Below, one piece after another: positions 9,315 through 19,965 of a stretch of DNA of 64,000 bases. Below the pieces are notes generated by a model that was not told where the DNA came from, did no database searches, and was given only the letters and a program-made list of their open reading frames with translations. Within the stretch, counting starts at the first letter, position 1. Each line of letters starts with the position of its first letter. The DNA comes from Stenotrophomonas sp. ESTM1D_MKCIP4_1 (GTDB taxonomy: Bacteria; Pseudomonadota; Gammaproteobacteria; Xanthomonadales; Xanthomonadaceae): NCBI RefSeq assembly GCF_003086895.1, contig NZ_CP026004.1:1834731-1898730 (forward strand). The letters are read 5' to 3'. A program made the translations under genes and the position numbers.

Positions 9315-10009
9315 TGGCAGCCATTCCGATACGGTGGGGGCTGGGAAAACTGGCGGAACGTGCGGCAGCCGCCGCCGCCGCGGCAGAGGCTGCCCGACGC
9401 GCGACAAAAGATCTGCCCAACACGAATACACGCGAAGCCGATTGCTCGCAGACGCCGCAAGCCAGCGAGTGCAACCAATGCAAGCTGGGCGATGGCATGG
9501 TGGGGCAGGGGGCCACGCCACGCTACATCGCGAAAACAAACCGAATCAACTACGACTACCAGTTGCAGGTTGTCAACATGTTCGCGGCACCAGAACGGTT
9601 CGGCTACGTGCGCTACGGGGACAATAGCAACACCATCGTCAACATCGACCTATCGGCGGTAAAAGATTTCTTCGGCACCGGTGGGAAATATGTCACCTTG
9701 GAATGGCTGTTCGGAGGCATTGCGTTTGACGGGTTCTGGCGCGGCCGCTGCACGGTGGTGGAGACCAAAGCGAACTTCGGTTCGTTCTTTGACGAAGACG
9801 GGATGCCGGCAAAGCCGTTCACGCCTGTAGTGGTGGCCGGTTGGTTCAAAACCTACACCAAACAAGCCGGTGTGGTTTCAGTAGCCAAGCCTCAGGGCAA
9901 ACTGGAGTGGCACTTCATGGACAATGTGGCTTATGGAGTGGCAGTCCAAGCTGGCATCCCCGCAACTGTTGCCCACTTCACCCCCTACATCGTTGGCCGT
10001 TTTCCATGA
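9314..10009 (+). CDS. T6SS effector with Tox-REase-5 nuclease domain (TseT-like)
   Basis: 231 residues. Residues 10-32 are an Ala-rich helix. Residues 53-231 resemble restriction-endonuclease-fold toxin 5: a CNQC pair (53-56), LGDGMVG, an aromatic NYDYQLQVVNMF segment, then EWLFGGIAFDGFW and VVETKANFGSFF. Asp139, Glu150 and Lys152 form a D-ExK set expected for this fold. The product would be a DNase injected into competitors. Its start overlaps the small upstream gene by one base and its stop overlaps the immunity gene (ATGA). There is no signal peptide. Confidence 0.82.
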   Translation: MAAIPIRWGLGKLAERAAAAAAAAEAARRATKDLPNTNTREADCSQTPQASECNQCKLGDGMVGQGATPRYIAKTNRINYDYQLQVVNMFAAPERFGYVRYGDNSNTIVNIDLSAVKDFFGTGGKYVTLEWLFGGIAFDGFWRGRCTVVETKANFGSFFDEDGMPAKPFTPVVVAGWFKTYTKQAGVVSVAKPQGKLEWHFMDNVAYGVAVQAGIPATVAHFTPYIVGRFP

Positions 10010-10740
10010 ACCTCACGTTTGCATGCCGCCTGCCTTCCTCCCCCCGGACTGCCGAACAGGTCTGGCACGACTTGAAAGGGGTCACGGCGCGATTGTCCCA
10101 GGTAGACCCGCTGTTTGCGCAGTGGTGGGCTAACCCCCGTGGGCCGAAAGACGCTTACGTACCACTGGCGGATCGCCAGGCCTTTCTTGCGCGGCTGCTA
10201 GCAGACGAGCAAGCGTTGGCTGAAGAGTTTCCCAACCAGTCGTCGTCTGGCAGCAGCGGCGCATTGCTGACTAACGCCGGCAACGACAAAGACTGGAAGC
10301 AGCGCGGTGCAGTGGCGCTGACCTATTTCCCCGATCAAGGGCAGTGGCGCCTTCAGCTGCATCGTGTGGAAAAGGTCTACGCGCAGCCCGCCCGTGTGGC
10401 GTGGGCACTGTTGAACGCACTTGCTGGTGACGAGCGCGTGACGTTTGTCCAAACCAACGTCCAGCAGCTCATTGACGGGCAGCTGTTGCTTTACAGCGTG
10501 GATCGAGCCGTCTTCCCGCATCGCGAGTTCCTTGGATGGATGGGCTACGTCAATCGGCCGCTGACGCTTGAAGACGTACCGGAGGCTGCGCGCGTGGAGG
10601 CGAAGGGCAAAGGCTCCCTCATCCTCTCCACGCAGATCTTGGACCTGGGAAACGCCGCAGCCGTGAAGCAGACCAACCAGGTGGAAATGGCGCTCGCAGA
10701 CCTGGAGTTGCTACCCGTCATCGATCCAAGTTTGGGCTGA
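10006..10740 (+). CDS. Candidate immunity protein (Imm52-like) for the Tox-REase-5 effector
   Basis: 244 residues, starting inside the toxin stop codon (4-nt overlap), as expected for a cognate immunity gene. The N-terminal part (PSSPRTAEQVWHDLKGVT, DPLFAQWW) and the central beta-rich region fit what I recall of Imm52, a family usually encoded next to Tox-REase-5 toxins. It has no signal peptide, consistent with neutralising a cytoplasmic nuclease. The immunity role is strong from context; the family name is tentative. Confidence 0.72.
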   Translation: MNLTFACRLPSSPRTAEQVWHDLKGVTARLSQVDPLFAQWWANPRGPKDAYVPLADRQAFLARLLADEQALAEEFPNQSSSGSSGALLTNAGNDKDWKQRGAVALTYFPDQGQWRLQLHRVEKVYAQPARVAWALLNALAGDERVTFVQTNVQQLIDGQLLLYSVDRAVFPHREFLGWMGYVNRPLTLEDVPEAARVEAKGKGSLILSTQILDLGNAAAVKQTNQVEMALADLELLPVIDPSLG

Positions 10741-10742
10741 AC

Positions 10743-10919
10743 ATGTGGCAGTGGCATCAGCGCCGGGCATGGCGAGCCCCGATCAATCCACGCCCTGCGT
10801 GGACGAACTTCGGTGATTTCGGAACGCTGACGGGTATCAATCCCGTCATCGTTCCATTTTCGGCACAAGTAAACGCAACGTCGATGCTATTGCCGTCAGA
10901 AAACATGCTCTATCGTTGA
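10743..10919 (+). CDS. Possible small ORF (58 aa) at the end of the T6SS cassette
   Basis: An ATG two bases after the immunity stop opens 58 codons (starts MWQWHQRR, ends ENMLYR). It keeps the tight spacing of the cassette, but I see no clear ribosome-binding site and recognise no domain. It could be a real small protein, a truncated remnant of a second immunity gene, or chance. Confidence 0.3.
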   Translation: MWQWHQRRAWRAPINPRPAWTNFGDFGTLTGINPVIVPFSAQVNATSMLLPSENMLYR

Positions 10920-10949
10920 GGCCGATTTCGGTTTTCGGGGAAACACCGC

Positions 10950-12785
10950 ATGGCGGTAGAAGCAGCGACCAGCGAGCTGGTCAAGGTCGTCGCCCTGTTG
11001 GGCGCGGCAGTGGTGATGGTGCCCCTGTTCCGCAGGCTTGGCCTGGGTTCGGTACTTGGCTACTTCGCCGCGGGCCTGGCGATCGGACCGTTCGGGCTGG
11101 GCTGGTTCTCCGACCCACAGGCCATCCTGCATACGGCCGAACTGGGCGTGGTGATGTTCCTGTTCGTCATCGGCCTGGAAATGCGGCCCTCGCATCTGTG
11201 GAGCCTGCGCAAAGAGATCTTTGGGCTGGGTACGCTGCAGATCGCCACCTGTGCACTGGTGCTCACCAGCATCGCCAAACTGTTCGGCCTGCCGTGGCAG
11301 GTCGCTTTCATCGGCGCCACTGGCTTCGTGCTCACCTCCACCGCGGTGGTGATGCAGCTGCTGGCCGAGCGCGGTGACATCGCGCTGCCGTCGGGGCAGA
11401 AGATCGTCTCCATCCTGCTGTTTGAAGACCTCTTGATCGTGCCGCTGCTGGCCCTGGTGGCCTGGATGGCGCCGAGCGCCGGCAGCGCCGATGGCGAAGG
11501 CTCGCGCTGGCTGTCGGTGGCCATCGGCGTGGGCGCCATTGTCGGCCTGGTGCTGGTCGGCCGCTTCCTGCTCAATCCGCTGTTCCGCCTGCTTGCCGAA
11601 TCGAAAGCACGCGAAGTGATGACCGCTGCCGCGCTGCTGGTGGTGCTGGGTGCGGCGCTGCTGATGCAGCTGTCTGGCCTGTCGATGGCGATGGGCGCGT
11701 TCCTGGCCGGCGTGCTGCTGAGCGAATCCACGTTCCGTCACCAGATCGAAGCGGACATCGAACCGTTCCGCGGCATCCTGCTCGGCCTGTTCTTCCTCAG
11801 CGTGGGCATGGCGCTGGACCTGGGCGTGGTGGCCGGCAACTGGCAGATGATCGTCGGTCTGGTGCTGGCGCTGATGGCGGCCAAGGCGCTGTGCATCTAC
11901 GTCGTGGCCCGCGTGATGGGCAGCGACCACGCACAGGCGATGGACCGTGGCGTGCTGATGGCGCAGGGCGGTGAATTCGCCTTCGTGCTGTTCTCCGCCG
12001 CCGCCAGTGCCGGCGTCATCAACATGGACATCAATGCCAACTTCACCGCCGTGGTCGTGCTGTCGATGGCGCTGACCCCGCTGGTGGTGCTGGTCTACAA
12101 GCGCGTGGCGCCCAAGCCCGAGGTGAGCCTGGAAGGCGTGGACGCGGCCGATGGCCTGTCCGGCAGCGTGCTGATGATCGGCTTTGGCCGCTTCGGCCAG
12201 GTGGCCAGCCAGTCGCTGCTGGCCCGCGACGTGGACGTCACCATCATCGACAACGATGTGGAGATGATCCATAACGCCGAGCGCTTTGGTTTCAAGATCT
12301 ATTACGGCGATGGCACCCGTCTGGATGTGCTGCATGCGTCCGGCGCCGGTACCGCGCGTGCGATTGCCGTGTGCGTGAACAATGCCGAGGATGCCGATCG
12401 CATCGTGGAACTGGTGGTGCATGAATTCCCGCAGGCCAAGTTGCTGGTGCGCTCGTTCGACCGCGAACATTCGCTGCGCCTGATTCATGCGGGTGTGGAC
12501 TTCCAGATCCGCGAAACGTTTGAATCGGCCCTGCTGTTCGGCCAGGCCGCCCTGATGGAACTGGGTGCGGAAGAAGAGGACGCGCAGGAGATTGCACAGC
12601 AGATCCGCGAGCGCGATGCCGAGCGGTTCGAGCTGGAAATGGCCGGAGGCAGCCTGCGTGCCGGCGCGCACATGGTGTTTGGCAGCGCCCTGCCGGGCGT
12701 GCCCACCCCGACCCCGTTCACCGCGCCCAAGCGCAAGGCCCGCACGTTGAATGCGGACCAGGTGCCGGAAGAAGAAGAGGAATAA
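10950..12785 (+). CDS. CPA2 cation:proton antiporter, KefB/KefC type
   Basis: 611 residues. Residues about 10-385 form a hydrophobic Na+/H+-exchanger domain with 11-13 helices, including the conserved LLFEDLLIVPLL (ion-binding Asp region). Residues about 400-520 form a TrkA-N/RCK regulatory domain with the Rossmann motif GFGRFGQ and HASGAGTARA. The tail is acidic. The family exports K+ in exchange for protons, often under glutathione adduct control. A ligand cannot be read from sequence, and no KefF/KefG-type quinone reductase is adjacent. Transport specificity is inferred. Confidence 0.88.
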   Translation: MAVEAATSELVKVVALLGAAVVMVPLFRRLGLGSVLGYFAAGLAIGPFGLGWFSDPQAILHTAELGVVMFLFVIGLEMRPSHLWSLRKEIFGLGTLQIATCALVLTSIAKLFGLPWQVAFIGATGFVLTSTAVVMQLLAERGDIALPSGQKIVSILLFEDLLIVPLLALVAWMAPSAGSADGEGSRWLSVAIGVGAIVGLVLVGRFLLNPLFRLLAESKAREVMTAAALLVVLGAALLMQLSGLSMAMGAFLAGVLLSESTFRHQIEADIEPFRGILLGLFFLSVGMALDLGVVAGNWQMIVGLVLALMAAKALCIYVVARVMGSDHAQAMDRGVLMAQGGEFAFVLFSAAASAGVINMDINANFTAVVVLSMALTPLVVLVYKRVAPKPEVSLEGVDAADGLSGSVLMIGFGRFGQVASQSLLARDVDVTIIDNDVEMIHNAERFGFKIYYGDGTRLDVLHASGAGTARAIAVCVNNAEDADRIVELVVHEFPQAKLLVRSFDREHSLRLIHAGVDFQIRETFESALLFGQAALMELGAEEEDAQEIAQQIRERDAERFELEMAGGSLRAGAHMVFGSALPGVPTPTPFTAPKRKARTLNADQVPEEEEE

Positions 12786-12791
12786 CCGCAA

Positions 12792-12890
12792 GGGGTCAGA
12801 TGCCTTTCCAGCGGAAAGGGCTCTGACCCCGTTGTCGGATCGGCCCTGTGGGGTCAGAGCCCTTTGCCTGTGGCAAAGGGATCCGACCCC
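12792..12890. repeat. Two copies of the GGGGTCAGAG palindromic repeat
   Basis: Copies at 12792-12830 and 12850-12890. Each begins GGGGTCAGA and ends GACCCC, with inner arms CCTTT and AAAGG, so each folds into a long imperfect hairpin. Further pairs are at 37265-37375 and 59032-59090. The copies are never identical but keep compensating stem bases. Confidence 0.8.
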
Positions 12891-12908
12891 AGCCGGGTCG
12901 CCCCTTTG

Positions 12909-12984
12909 GTAGTGCCGGCCGCTGGCCGGCAGATGCGCGATGCGTCCGGGGTTCATGAGGTTGCCGGCCAGCGGCCGGCACTAC
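12909..12984. repeat. Inverted pair of SMAG REP elements, GCCGGCC subfamily
   Basis: The 12909-12931 copy starts GTAGTGCCGGCCGCTGG. The 12962-12984 copy is its reverse complement, ending CCGGCACTAC. They form a perfect inverted pair just upstream of folD, and a single copy of the same subfamily lies at 34175-34197. Confidence 0.82.
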
Positions 12985-13058
12985 CGGGCATGCGCCGGTG
13001 GGCGAGGGGGCCTGAATCAGGGACAATAGCGTCCCCGCCCACGCCCGCCCTGCACTCG

Positions 13059-13934
13059 ATGACTGACTCCGCCCCCCAGCTTCCTGCCCGCATCCTCGAT
13101 GGCCGCCGTATTGCCGAGGACCTGCTCGACAGCCTGAAGGTGCGCGTCGATGCGCGTGTGGCTGCCGGTGGCAGCCGCCCCGGCCTGGCTGTGGTGCTGG
13201 TGGGCGGCGATCCGGCCTCGACCGTGTACGTGCGCAACAAGCGCCGCGCGGCCGAAAAGGTGGGCATCGAAGCCTACGATTACGATCTGCCGGCCGGTAC
13301 CACCGAGGCCGAACTGCTTGATCTGATCGACCAGCTCAACGCCGACCCCAAGATCAACGGCATCCTCATCCAGCTGCCGCTGCCGGGCATCCCTGATGCG
13401 CGCCGCCTCATCCAGCGCATCGACCCGCGCAAGGATGTCGATGGCTTCCATCCGGAAAACGTCGGCCACCTGGCCCTGCGTGAATTCGGCCTGCGCCCGT
13501 GCACCCCGCGCGGCATCACCACGCTGCTGGGCCACACCGACCAGCCCGTGCGCGGCCGCAACGCCACCATCGTGGGCGTCAGCAACCACGTCGGCCGGCC
13601 GATGGGCCTGGAACTGCTGATCGCCGGCTGCACCGTCACCAGCTGCCACAAGTTCACCCCCAAGGACGTGCTCGAACAGGCCGTGCGCAACGCCGACATC
13701 CTGGTGGTGGCCGTGGGCCGCCCGGGCATCGTGCCGGGCGAGTGGGTGAAGCCGGGCGCGGTGGTCATCGACGTCGGCATCAACCGCCTGGACGACGGCC
13801 GCCTGGTGGGCGATGTCGGGTTTGAAGCGGCTGCCGAGCGGGCGAGCTGGATTACTCCTGTGCCGGGTGGCGTGGGCCCGATGACCGTGGCCACGCTGAT
13901 GCAGAACACGCTGGAAGCGGCGGAAGCGTCCTGA
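13059..13934 (+). CDS. folD: Bifunctional methylenetetrahydrofolate dehydrogenase/cyclohydrolase FolD
   Basis: 291 residues from the ATG at 13059; longer frames run through the repeats and are not credible. The catalytic domain has the substrate Lys in [13 protein letters not shown], the QLPLPG motif and [11 protein letters not shown]. The NADP-binding Rossmann domain has [11 protein letters not shown], and the C-terminus has [13 protein letters not shown]. It interconverts 5,10-methylene-THF and 10-formyl-THF, supplying one-carbon units for the purine pathway that also needs guaB and guaA downstream. Confidence 0.97.
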   Translation: MTDSAPQLPARILDGRRIAEDLLDSLKVRVDARVAAGGSRPGLAVVLVGGDPASTVYVRNKRRAAEKVGIEAYDYDLPAGTTEAELLDLIDQLNADPKINGILIQLPLPGIPDARRLIQRIDPRKDVDGFHPENVGHLALREFGLRPCTPRGITTLLGHTDQPVRGRNATIVGVSNHVGRPMGLELLIAGCTVTSCHKFTPKDVLEQAVRNADILVVAVGRPGIVPGEWVKPGAVVIDVGINRLDDGRLVGDVGFEAAAERASWITPVPGGVGPMTVATLMQNTLEAAEAS

Positions 13935-13954
13935 TTCAACCGCGCCGCTGCGCT

Positions 13955-14102
13955 CGCCGGGCGTGGCCCGGCGCTACCGGGGCGGTGTCGGCCCGCATGA
14001 CCCGCTCTTGGTAGGTGCCAACCTTGGTTGGCACGGGGCTGTCATTGGCCCGTCCGGGGGTAGCGGCGCCGATTGGGGGTGCCAACCAAGGTTGGCATCT
14101 AC
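13955..14102. repeat. Cluster of three SMAG REP elements between folD and guaB
   Basis: Three hairpins: 13955-13977 (CGCCGGGC/GCCCGGCG core, ends GCTAC), 14011-14033 (starts GTAGGTGCCAACCTTGG) and 14080-14102 (its inverted partner, ends GGCATCTAC). The last two form an inverted pair of the CCAACC-TTGG subfamily. They fill most of the 262-base gap. Confidence 0.8.
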
Positions 14103-14169
14103 CAAAGGCGCCGCCCGCGCGACACTGCGTCGCATGCACCCCCTCCCACGGGCCGTGAAAAAGGGGTAA

Positions 14170-15660
<1,491 letters not shown>

Positions 15661-15673
15661 TGCGGGCCGGGCA

Positions 15674-15710
15674 AAGAGGAACGAGGAAGCTGATTCCCGT
15701 TCCTCTTTTT
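15674..15710 (+). terminator. Hairpin terminator/attenuator between guaB and guaA
   Basis: Perfect 10-bp stem AAGAGGAACG/CGTTCCTCTT (15674-15683 and 15698-15707) followed by T residues. It lies 13 nt after guaB and 52 nt before the guaA start, so it ends the guaB transcript or partly attenuates guaA. Confidence 0.8.
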
Positions 15711-15762
15711 CCATCTGCCGCCACATTTGATTTCGTTTTCCCTACTGCATTGCCAGGGCGCC

Positions 15763-17328
15763 ATGACCAACATCCATAACGACAAGATCCTGATCCTCGA
15801 TTTCGGCGCGCAGTACACGCAGCTGATCGCCCGCCGCATCCGCGAGCTGGGCGTCTACTGCGAAATCTGGGCCTGGGACCACAACCCGGCCGAGATCGCG
15901 GCGTTTGGCGCCAAGGGCATCATCCTGTCCGGTGGCCCGGAATCGACCACGCTGCCGGGCGCCCCGGCCGCACCGCAGGAAGTGTTCGACAGCGGCCTGC
16001 CGATCTTTGGCATCTGCTACGGCATGCAGACCCTGGCGGCCCAGCTGGGCGGTGCCACCGAAGCGGCGGACCAGCGCGAATTCGGCCACGCCGAAGTGAA
16101 CGTCATCAACCCCGATGCACTGTTCAAGGGCCTGAGCGACCACGGCGGCGAGCCGAAGCTGAATGTCTGGATGAGCCACGGCGACCACGTCTCCGTCGCA
16201 CCGCCGGGCTTCACCATCACCGCCACCACCGACCGCATTCCGGTGGCCGCCATGGCCAACGAAGAAAAGCGCTGGTACGGCGTGCAGTTCCACCCGGAAG
16301 TGACCCACACCCTGCAGGGCCAGGCGCTGCTGCGCCGCTTCGTGGTGGATGTGTGCGGCTGCCAGACCCTGTGGACCGCCGCCAACATCATCGACGACCA
16401 GATCGCCCGTGTGCGCGAACAGGTGGGTGATGACGAAGTGATCCTGGGCCTGTCCGGCGGCGTCGATTCGTCCGTCGTGGCCGCGCTGCTGCACAAGGCC
16501 ATCGGCGAGAAGCTGACCTGCGTGTTCGTGGATACCGGCCTGCTGCGCTGGCAGGAAGGCGACCAGGTGATGGCGATGTTTGCCGAGCACATGGGCGTGA
16601 AGGTGGTGCGCGTGAATGCCGCCGACCGTTACTTCAGCGCGCTGGAAGGCGTGAGTGACCCGGAAGCCAAGCGCAAAATCATCGGCAATCTGTTCGTCGA
16701 GATCTTCGACGAAGAGTCGAACAAGCTGAAGAACGCCAAGTGGCTGGCGCAGGGCACCATCTACCCGGACGTCATCGAGTCGGCCGGCAGCAAGACCGGC
16801 AAGGCGCATGTGATCAAGAGCCACCACAACGTGGGCGGCCTGCCGGAACACATGAAGCTGGGCCTGGTGGAGCCGCTGCGCGAGCTGTTCAAGGACGAAG
16901 TGCGCCGCTTGGGCGTCGAACTCGGCCTGCCGCGCACCATGGTCTACCGCCATCCGTTCCCGGGCCCGGGCCTGGGCGTGCGTATCCTGGGCGAAGTGAA
17001 GCGCGAATACGCCGAACTGCTGGCCAAGGCCGATGCCATCTTCATTGATGAGCTGCGCAAGGCAGATCTGTACGACAAGACCAGCCAGGCGTTTGCGGTG
17101 TTCCTGCCGGTGAAGTCGGTGGGCGTGGTGGGCGACGCGCGGGCTTATGAGTGGGTGATTGCGCTGCGGGCGGTTGAGACGATTGATTTCATGACCGCGC
17201 ATTGGGCGCATCTGCCGTATGAGTTCCTGGGGACGGTGAGCAACCGGATCATCAATGAGTTGCGGGGGGTGTCGCGGGTTGTTTATGACATCTCGGGGAA
17301 GCCGCCGGCGACCATTGAGTGGGAATGA
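15763..17328 (+). CDS. guaA: Glutamine-hydrolysing GMP synthase GuaA
   Basis: 521 residues from the ATG at 15763 ([15 protein letters not shown]). The N-terminal class I amidotransferase has FGICYGMQ with the nucleophilic Cys, and the FHPEVTHT His/Glu. The ATP-pyrophosphatase domain has the P-loop GLSGGVDSS. The C-terminal dimerisation domain ends TIEWE. It converts XMP to GMP using glutamine ammonia. A terminator lies just downstream; past it the sequence turns markedly AT-richer. Confidence 0.97.
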   Translation: MTNIHNDKILILDFGAQYTQLIARRIRELGVYCEIWAWDHNPAEIAAFGAKGIILSGGPESTTLPGAPAAPQEVFDSGLPIFGICYGMQTLAAQLGGATEAADQREFGHAEVNVINPDALFKGLSDHGGEPKLNVWMSHGDHVSVAPPGFTITATTDRIPVAAMANEEKRWYGVQFHPEVTHTLQGQALLRRFVVDVCGCQTLWTAANIIDDQIARVREQVGDDEVILGLSGGVDSSVVAALLHKAIGEKLTCVFVDTGLLRWQEGDQVMAMFAEHMGVKVVRVNAADRYFSALEGVSDPEAKRKIIGNLFVEIFDEESNKLKNAKWLAQGTIYPDVIESAGSKTGKAHVIKSHHNVGGLPEHMKLGLVEPLRELFKDEVRRLGVELGLPRTMVYRHPFPGPGLGVRILGEVKREYAELLAKADAIFIDELRKADLYDKTSQAFAVFLPVKSVGVVGDARAYEWVIALRAVETIDFMTAHWAHLPYEFLGTVSNRIINELRGVSRVVYDISGKPPATIEWE

Positions 17329-17340
17329 GTTGATAGGACT

Positions 17341-17366
17341 GGGGCGCCGAAAGGCGCCCTAGTTTT
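17341..17366 (+). terminator. Rho-independent terminator after guaA
   Basis: Stem GGGCGCC/GGCGCCC (17342-17348 and 17353-17359) with a GAAA loop, then AGTTTT. It marks the boundary between core sequence and the AT-richer accessory stretch. Confidence 0.85.
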
Positions 17367-17527
17367 ATGGCGCAATTGACGAGGCGTCGTCGCGCAATCT
17401 TTCAATTGGCTGCGGCGTACTGCCCTTAGGGGCGTCTCCGGCTGCATTGTCTTACGGGCTGAGAGCTTCCCCTTCGATCAAGCATCAGCGAGAATCAAAG
17501 GCTCAAAAATCAAACAGAGGCACTGCC

Positions 17528-18187
17528 ATGGAACTTACCGCCGAGCTTTTGAGAAATGAAGCTCATGATTTCTCAAGTATGGAGAGCAGCCATCAAGAAC
17601 ATTCACTGTATGGTGTGACTGATGGCAAGGCGGTTGGTACATACCTGGAAGCGAAGTTCATTGGATATTTGCTAGCCAAGGGCTATGTCTTTGCGCGCGG
17701 CAACGCGGCGAGTGGCTTGGATATCCCATCGCTGGGTATCGATATCAAAGTAACGAGTATCAAGCAGCCTCAGTCTTCATGCCCATTCCGGTCAATCAGG
17801 CAGAAAGTTTACGGTTTGGGGTACGGATTGATCGTTTTCGTTTACTCGAAATCTGACGACGCCAAGAGTGAGACGTCGACTCTGACAATCATGGATACCA
17901 TTTTCGTTGAGGCTGATCAGACTGCAGATTTTACGATGACGAGTGGATTGCTCGAGATCTTAAGGAATGATGGAAACGTGGAGGAACTTGCCTCTTTCAT
18001 GCAGACTCGATCCCTCACTGATGATTACAATCATTTGATGCTTCTTTCTGAAGAGATTCTTTCTTCGCCTCCAAAGCAGGGCTATCTTACAATTTCTCCG
18101 GCTTTGCAGTGGAGGCTTCAGTACAAGCGTGCAATTGAAAAGGCGGGTACTGTTGATGGTGTCTATTCTGTCTACAAAACAAAATGA
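17528..18187 (+). CDS. Type II restriction endonuclease (PD-(D/E)xK candidate)
   Basis: 219 residues from the ATG at 17528, with AGAGG eight bases upstream; an upstream in-frame ATG gives an unlikely basic leader. Glu41, then GLDIPSLGIDIK with Asp65, Asp72 and Lys74, form a PD-DxK-like active site. The following KQPQSSCPFRS and KVYGLGYGLIVFVY are features I associate with restriction enzymes paired with N6-adenine methylases. Its stop overlaps the methylase ATG (ATGA). Codon use is AT-rich compared with guaA, which suggests transfer. The recognition site is unknown. Confidence 0.75.
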   Translation: MELTAELLRNEAHDFSSMESSHQEHSLYGVTDGKAVGTYLEAKFIGYLLAKGYVFARGNAASGLDIPSLGIDIKVTSIKQPQSSCPFRSIRQKVYGLGYGLIVFVYSKSDDAKSETSTLTIMDTIFVEADQTADFTMTSGLLEILRNDGNVEELASFMQTRSLTDDYNHLMLLSEEILSSPPKQGYLTISPALQWRLQYKRAIEKAGTVDGVYSVYKTK

Positions 18188-19692
18188 GCCAAAGTAAAAA
18201 AAAGATTGAGTTTGGTGATTTTCAGACGCCCGGCAGTTTGGCTGCTCAGGTATGCAGGGTGTTGCAAGATATCGGCATTTCACCTGGCTCCGTTCTTGAG
18301 CCTACGTGTGGAGTGGGCGCATTTGTGCAGGCTGCCAGAAGTGAATTTCCGGCGGCCAGTATTCATGGGTACGAGATCAATGAGGAATATCTGGATCTCC
18401 TCCGTGCGCGCTTATCCTTGGACGAAGAGCCGGTCCACCTGAATCACGCCAACTTCTTTGACGTTGACTGGTCATTGGAAATTGAAAGGTCGTGCAAAGG
18501 ATCTCTTCTGATTCTTGGGAACTTGCCATGGGTTACCAGTGCAGCTTTGGGTGCGATAGGTGGTGGAAACCTTCCCAGGAAGTCAAATTTTCTTGGTTAC
18601 AAGGGATTTGACGCAATTACTGGAAAGGCGAACTTTGATATATCCGAGTGGATGATGCTCGCGCTGATACGCTCGTTACATGACCGCAGGTACGACCTGG
18701 CGATGCTATTGAAGACCGCCACTGCAAGAAAAGTGATAAATTATGTAGAGAATATCGGGCTGGGTGTTGACCTGGCGGCGATGTACAGCATCGATGCAAA
18801 GAAGCATTTTGGCGCTGCTGTGGATGCCTCCCTGCTGGTTATCCGATTTTCGGGCGAAGTGTCTTCCGCCAGCTTGGAGTACGAAGTTTTTCCATCCATC
18901 GATGCCAGGCAGTCTGCGAAAGTCGGACATCGAAAAGGCATGATGATAAGTGATCTGGATAATTTTGATCGCCTTGAGGCTCTGATTGGGGATAGTCCGC
19001 AGAAGTGGCGTTCAGGCGTCAAGCACGATGCGTCATCAGTGATGGAGCTTACTAGAAGCGACGCTGGTCTTATAAATGGCTACGGTGAGGTGGTGGACAT
19101 TGAGCCCAAATACCTCTATCCGCTCATGAAGGGTTCGGATATCGGCTCCAGCCGTTCTTGGCGGGACAAGTATGTGCTTGTAACGCAGACGCGAACTGGC
19201 GAAGACACCAGTCATATCCGCGAGGATGCGCCGCTTACGTGGAGATATCTCAAGCGGCACTCTGAGGTGCTTGATAATCGTGGAAGTTCAATTTACGCCA
19301 AGGGTCATAGATTTTCTATATTTGGTATCGGTGATTATGCTTTTCGGCCATGGCGAATTGCGATCTGCGGACTCTACAAGAAGCTGAATTTTCGACTACT
19401 CGGTCCTCTGGATGGGCGGCCAATCATGTTCGACGACACGGTCTACTACGTCTCGTTCGAGAATGAACTGGACGCGCGCCAGGCAATAACCCAAATTACG
19501 AGCTCGGAAGGCTTGGCGGTTCTGCAGTCCATGATTTTTTGGGATGAGAAGCGCCCAATCAAATCTTCGCTGCTGAACAAGTTCGACTGGTCTAGGGTTG
19601 GTGGCGAGCCTGTTGACGCGGACCGTTCTGGCGAGAGTGGATGTTTGCTGAGCACTGTAAAGGTAACCACCTCCCGGTGTGAACAGAACTGA
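18184..19692 (+). CDS. DNA N6-adenine methyltransferase of a type II RM system
   Basis: 502 residues. The N-terminus has motif X (FGDFQTP, 10-16), motif I at about 37-45 (VLEPTCGVG) and motif IV N-L-P-W at 113-116, the X-I-IV order of gamma-class N6-adenine methylases. NLPW replaces the commoner NPPY/NPPW. The C-terminal half (about 250-500) is the probable target-recognition part. It overlaps the nuclease gene by four bases, so the pair is one transcription and translation unit. It is AT-richer than its surroundings. Confidence 0.82.
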   Translation: MSQSKKKIEFGDFQTPGSLAAQVCRVLQDIGISPGSVLEPTCGVGAFVQAARSEFPAASIHGYEINEEYLDLLRARLSLDEEPVHLNHANFFDVDWSLEIERSCKGSLLILGNLPWVTSAALGAIGGGNLPRKSNFLGYKGFDAITGKANFDISEWMMLALIRSLHDRRYDLAMLLKTATARKVINYVENIGLGVDLAAMYSIDAKKHFGAAVDASLLVIRFSGEVSSASLEYEVFPSIDARQSAKVGHRKGMMISDLDNFDRLEALIGDSPQKWRSGVKHDASSVMELTRSDAGLINGYGEVVDIEPKYLYPLMKGSDIGSSRSWRDKYVLVTQTRTGEDTSHIREDAPLTWRYLKRHSEVLDNRGSSIYAKGHRFSIFGIGDYAFRPWRIAICGLYKKLNFRLLGPLDGRPIMFDDTVYYVSFENELDARQAITQITSSEGLAVLQSMIFWDEKRPIKSSLLNKFDWSRVGGEPVDADRSGESGCLLSTVKVTTSRCEQN

Positions 19693-19785
19693 ACATTAGC
19701 GTTAAAGTTAACCTACTGCGAATTCGTAAACAATCTGAAGCCACAATCGACGCTCGTATCTATATTCGTAGCGAGAGGGGTGCGC

Positions 19786-19965
19786 ATGGCAAGCAAGCAG
19801 TGCACGGATGAGTTCAAGGTCGAGGCGATCAACTGGGTAGCCGAGATAGGCCTTGCGGCTGCCAGGCCTTTCGGGCGGTCTGGGACTTCTTGCCACAGCT
19901 TGTGCCAACGGCTCAGCAGGGCCAGAAGCGAGGCTCTGGCCTGTGAAAATAGAAATCTACCCTAA
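19786..19965 (+). pseudogene. Degenerate IS3-family OrfA transposase fragment
   Basis: The first 25 codons (MASKQCTDEFKVEAINWVAE) resemble the N-terminal helix-turn-helix of IS3-type OrfA. The similarity fades after a weak HSLCQRL match to the usual HSLYQWL, and the frame ends after about 60 codons. No OrfB, DDE domain or inverted repeats are visible. It is probably the scar of an insertion between the RM system and the HEPN gene. Confidence 0.55.

Noticed and set aside
10896..12956. Long minus-strand frame opposite the antiporter gene
   Set aside because: Shadow of the Kef-type gene; no start signal and low-complexity Gln/His-rich translation.
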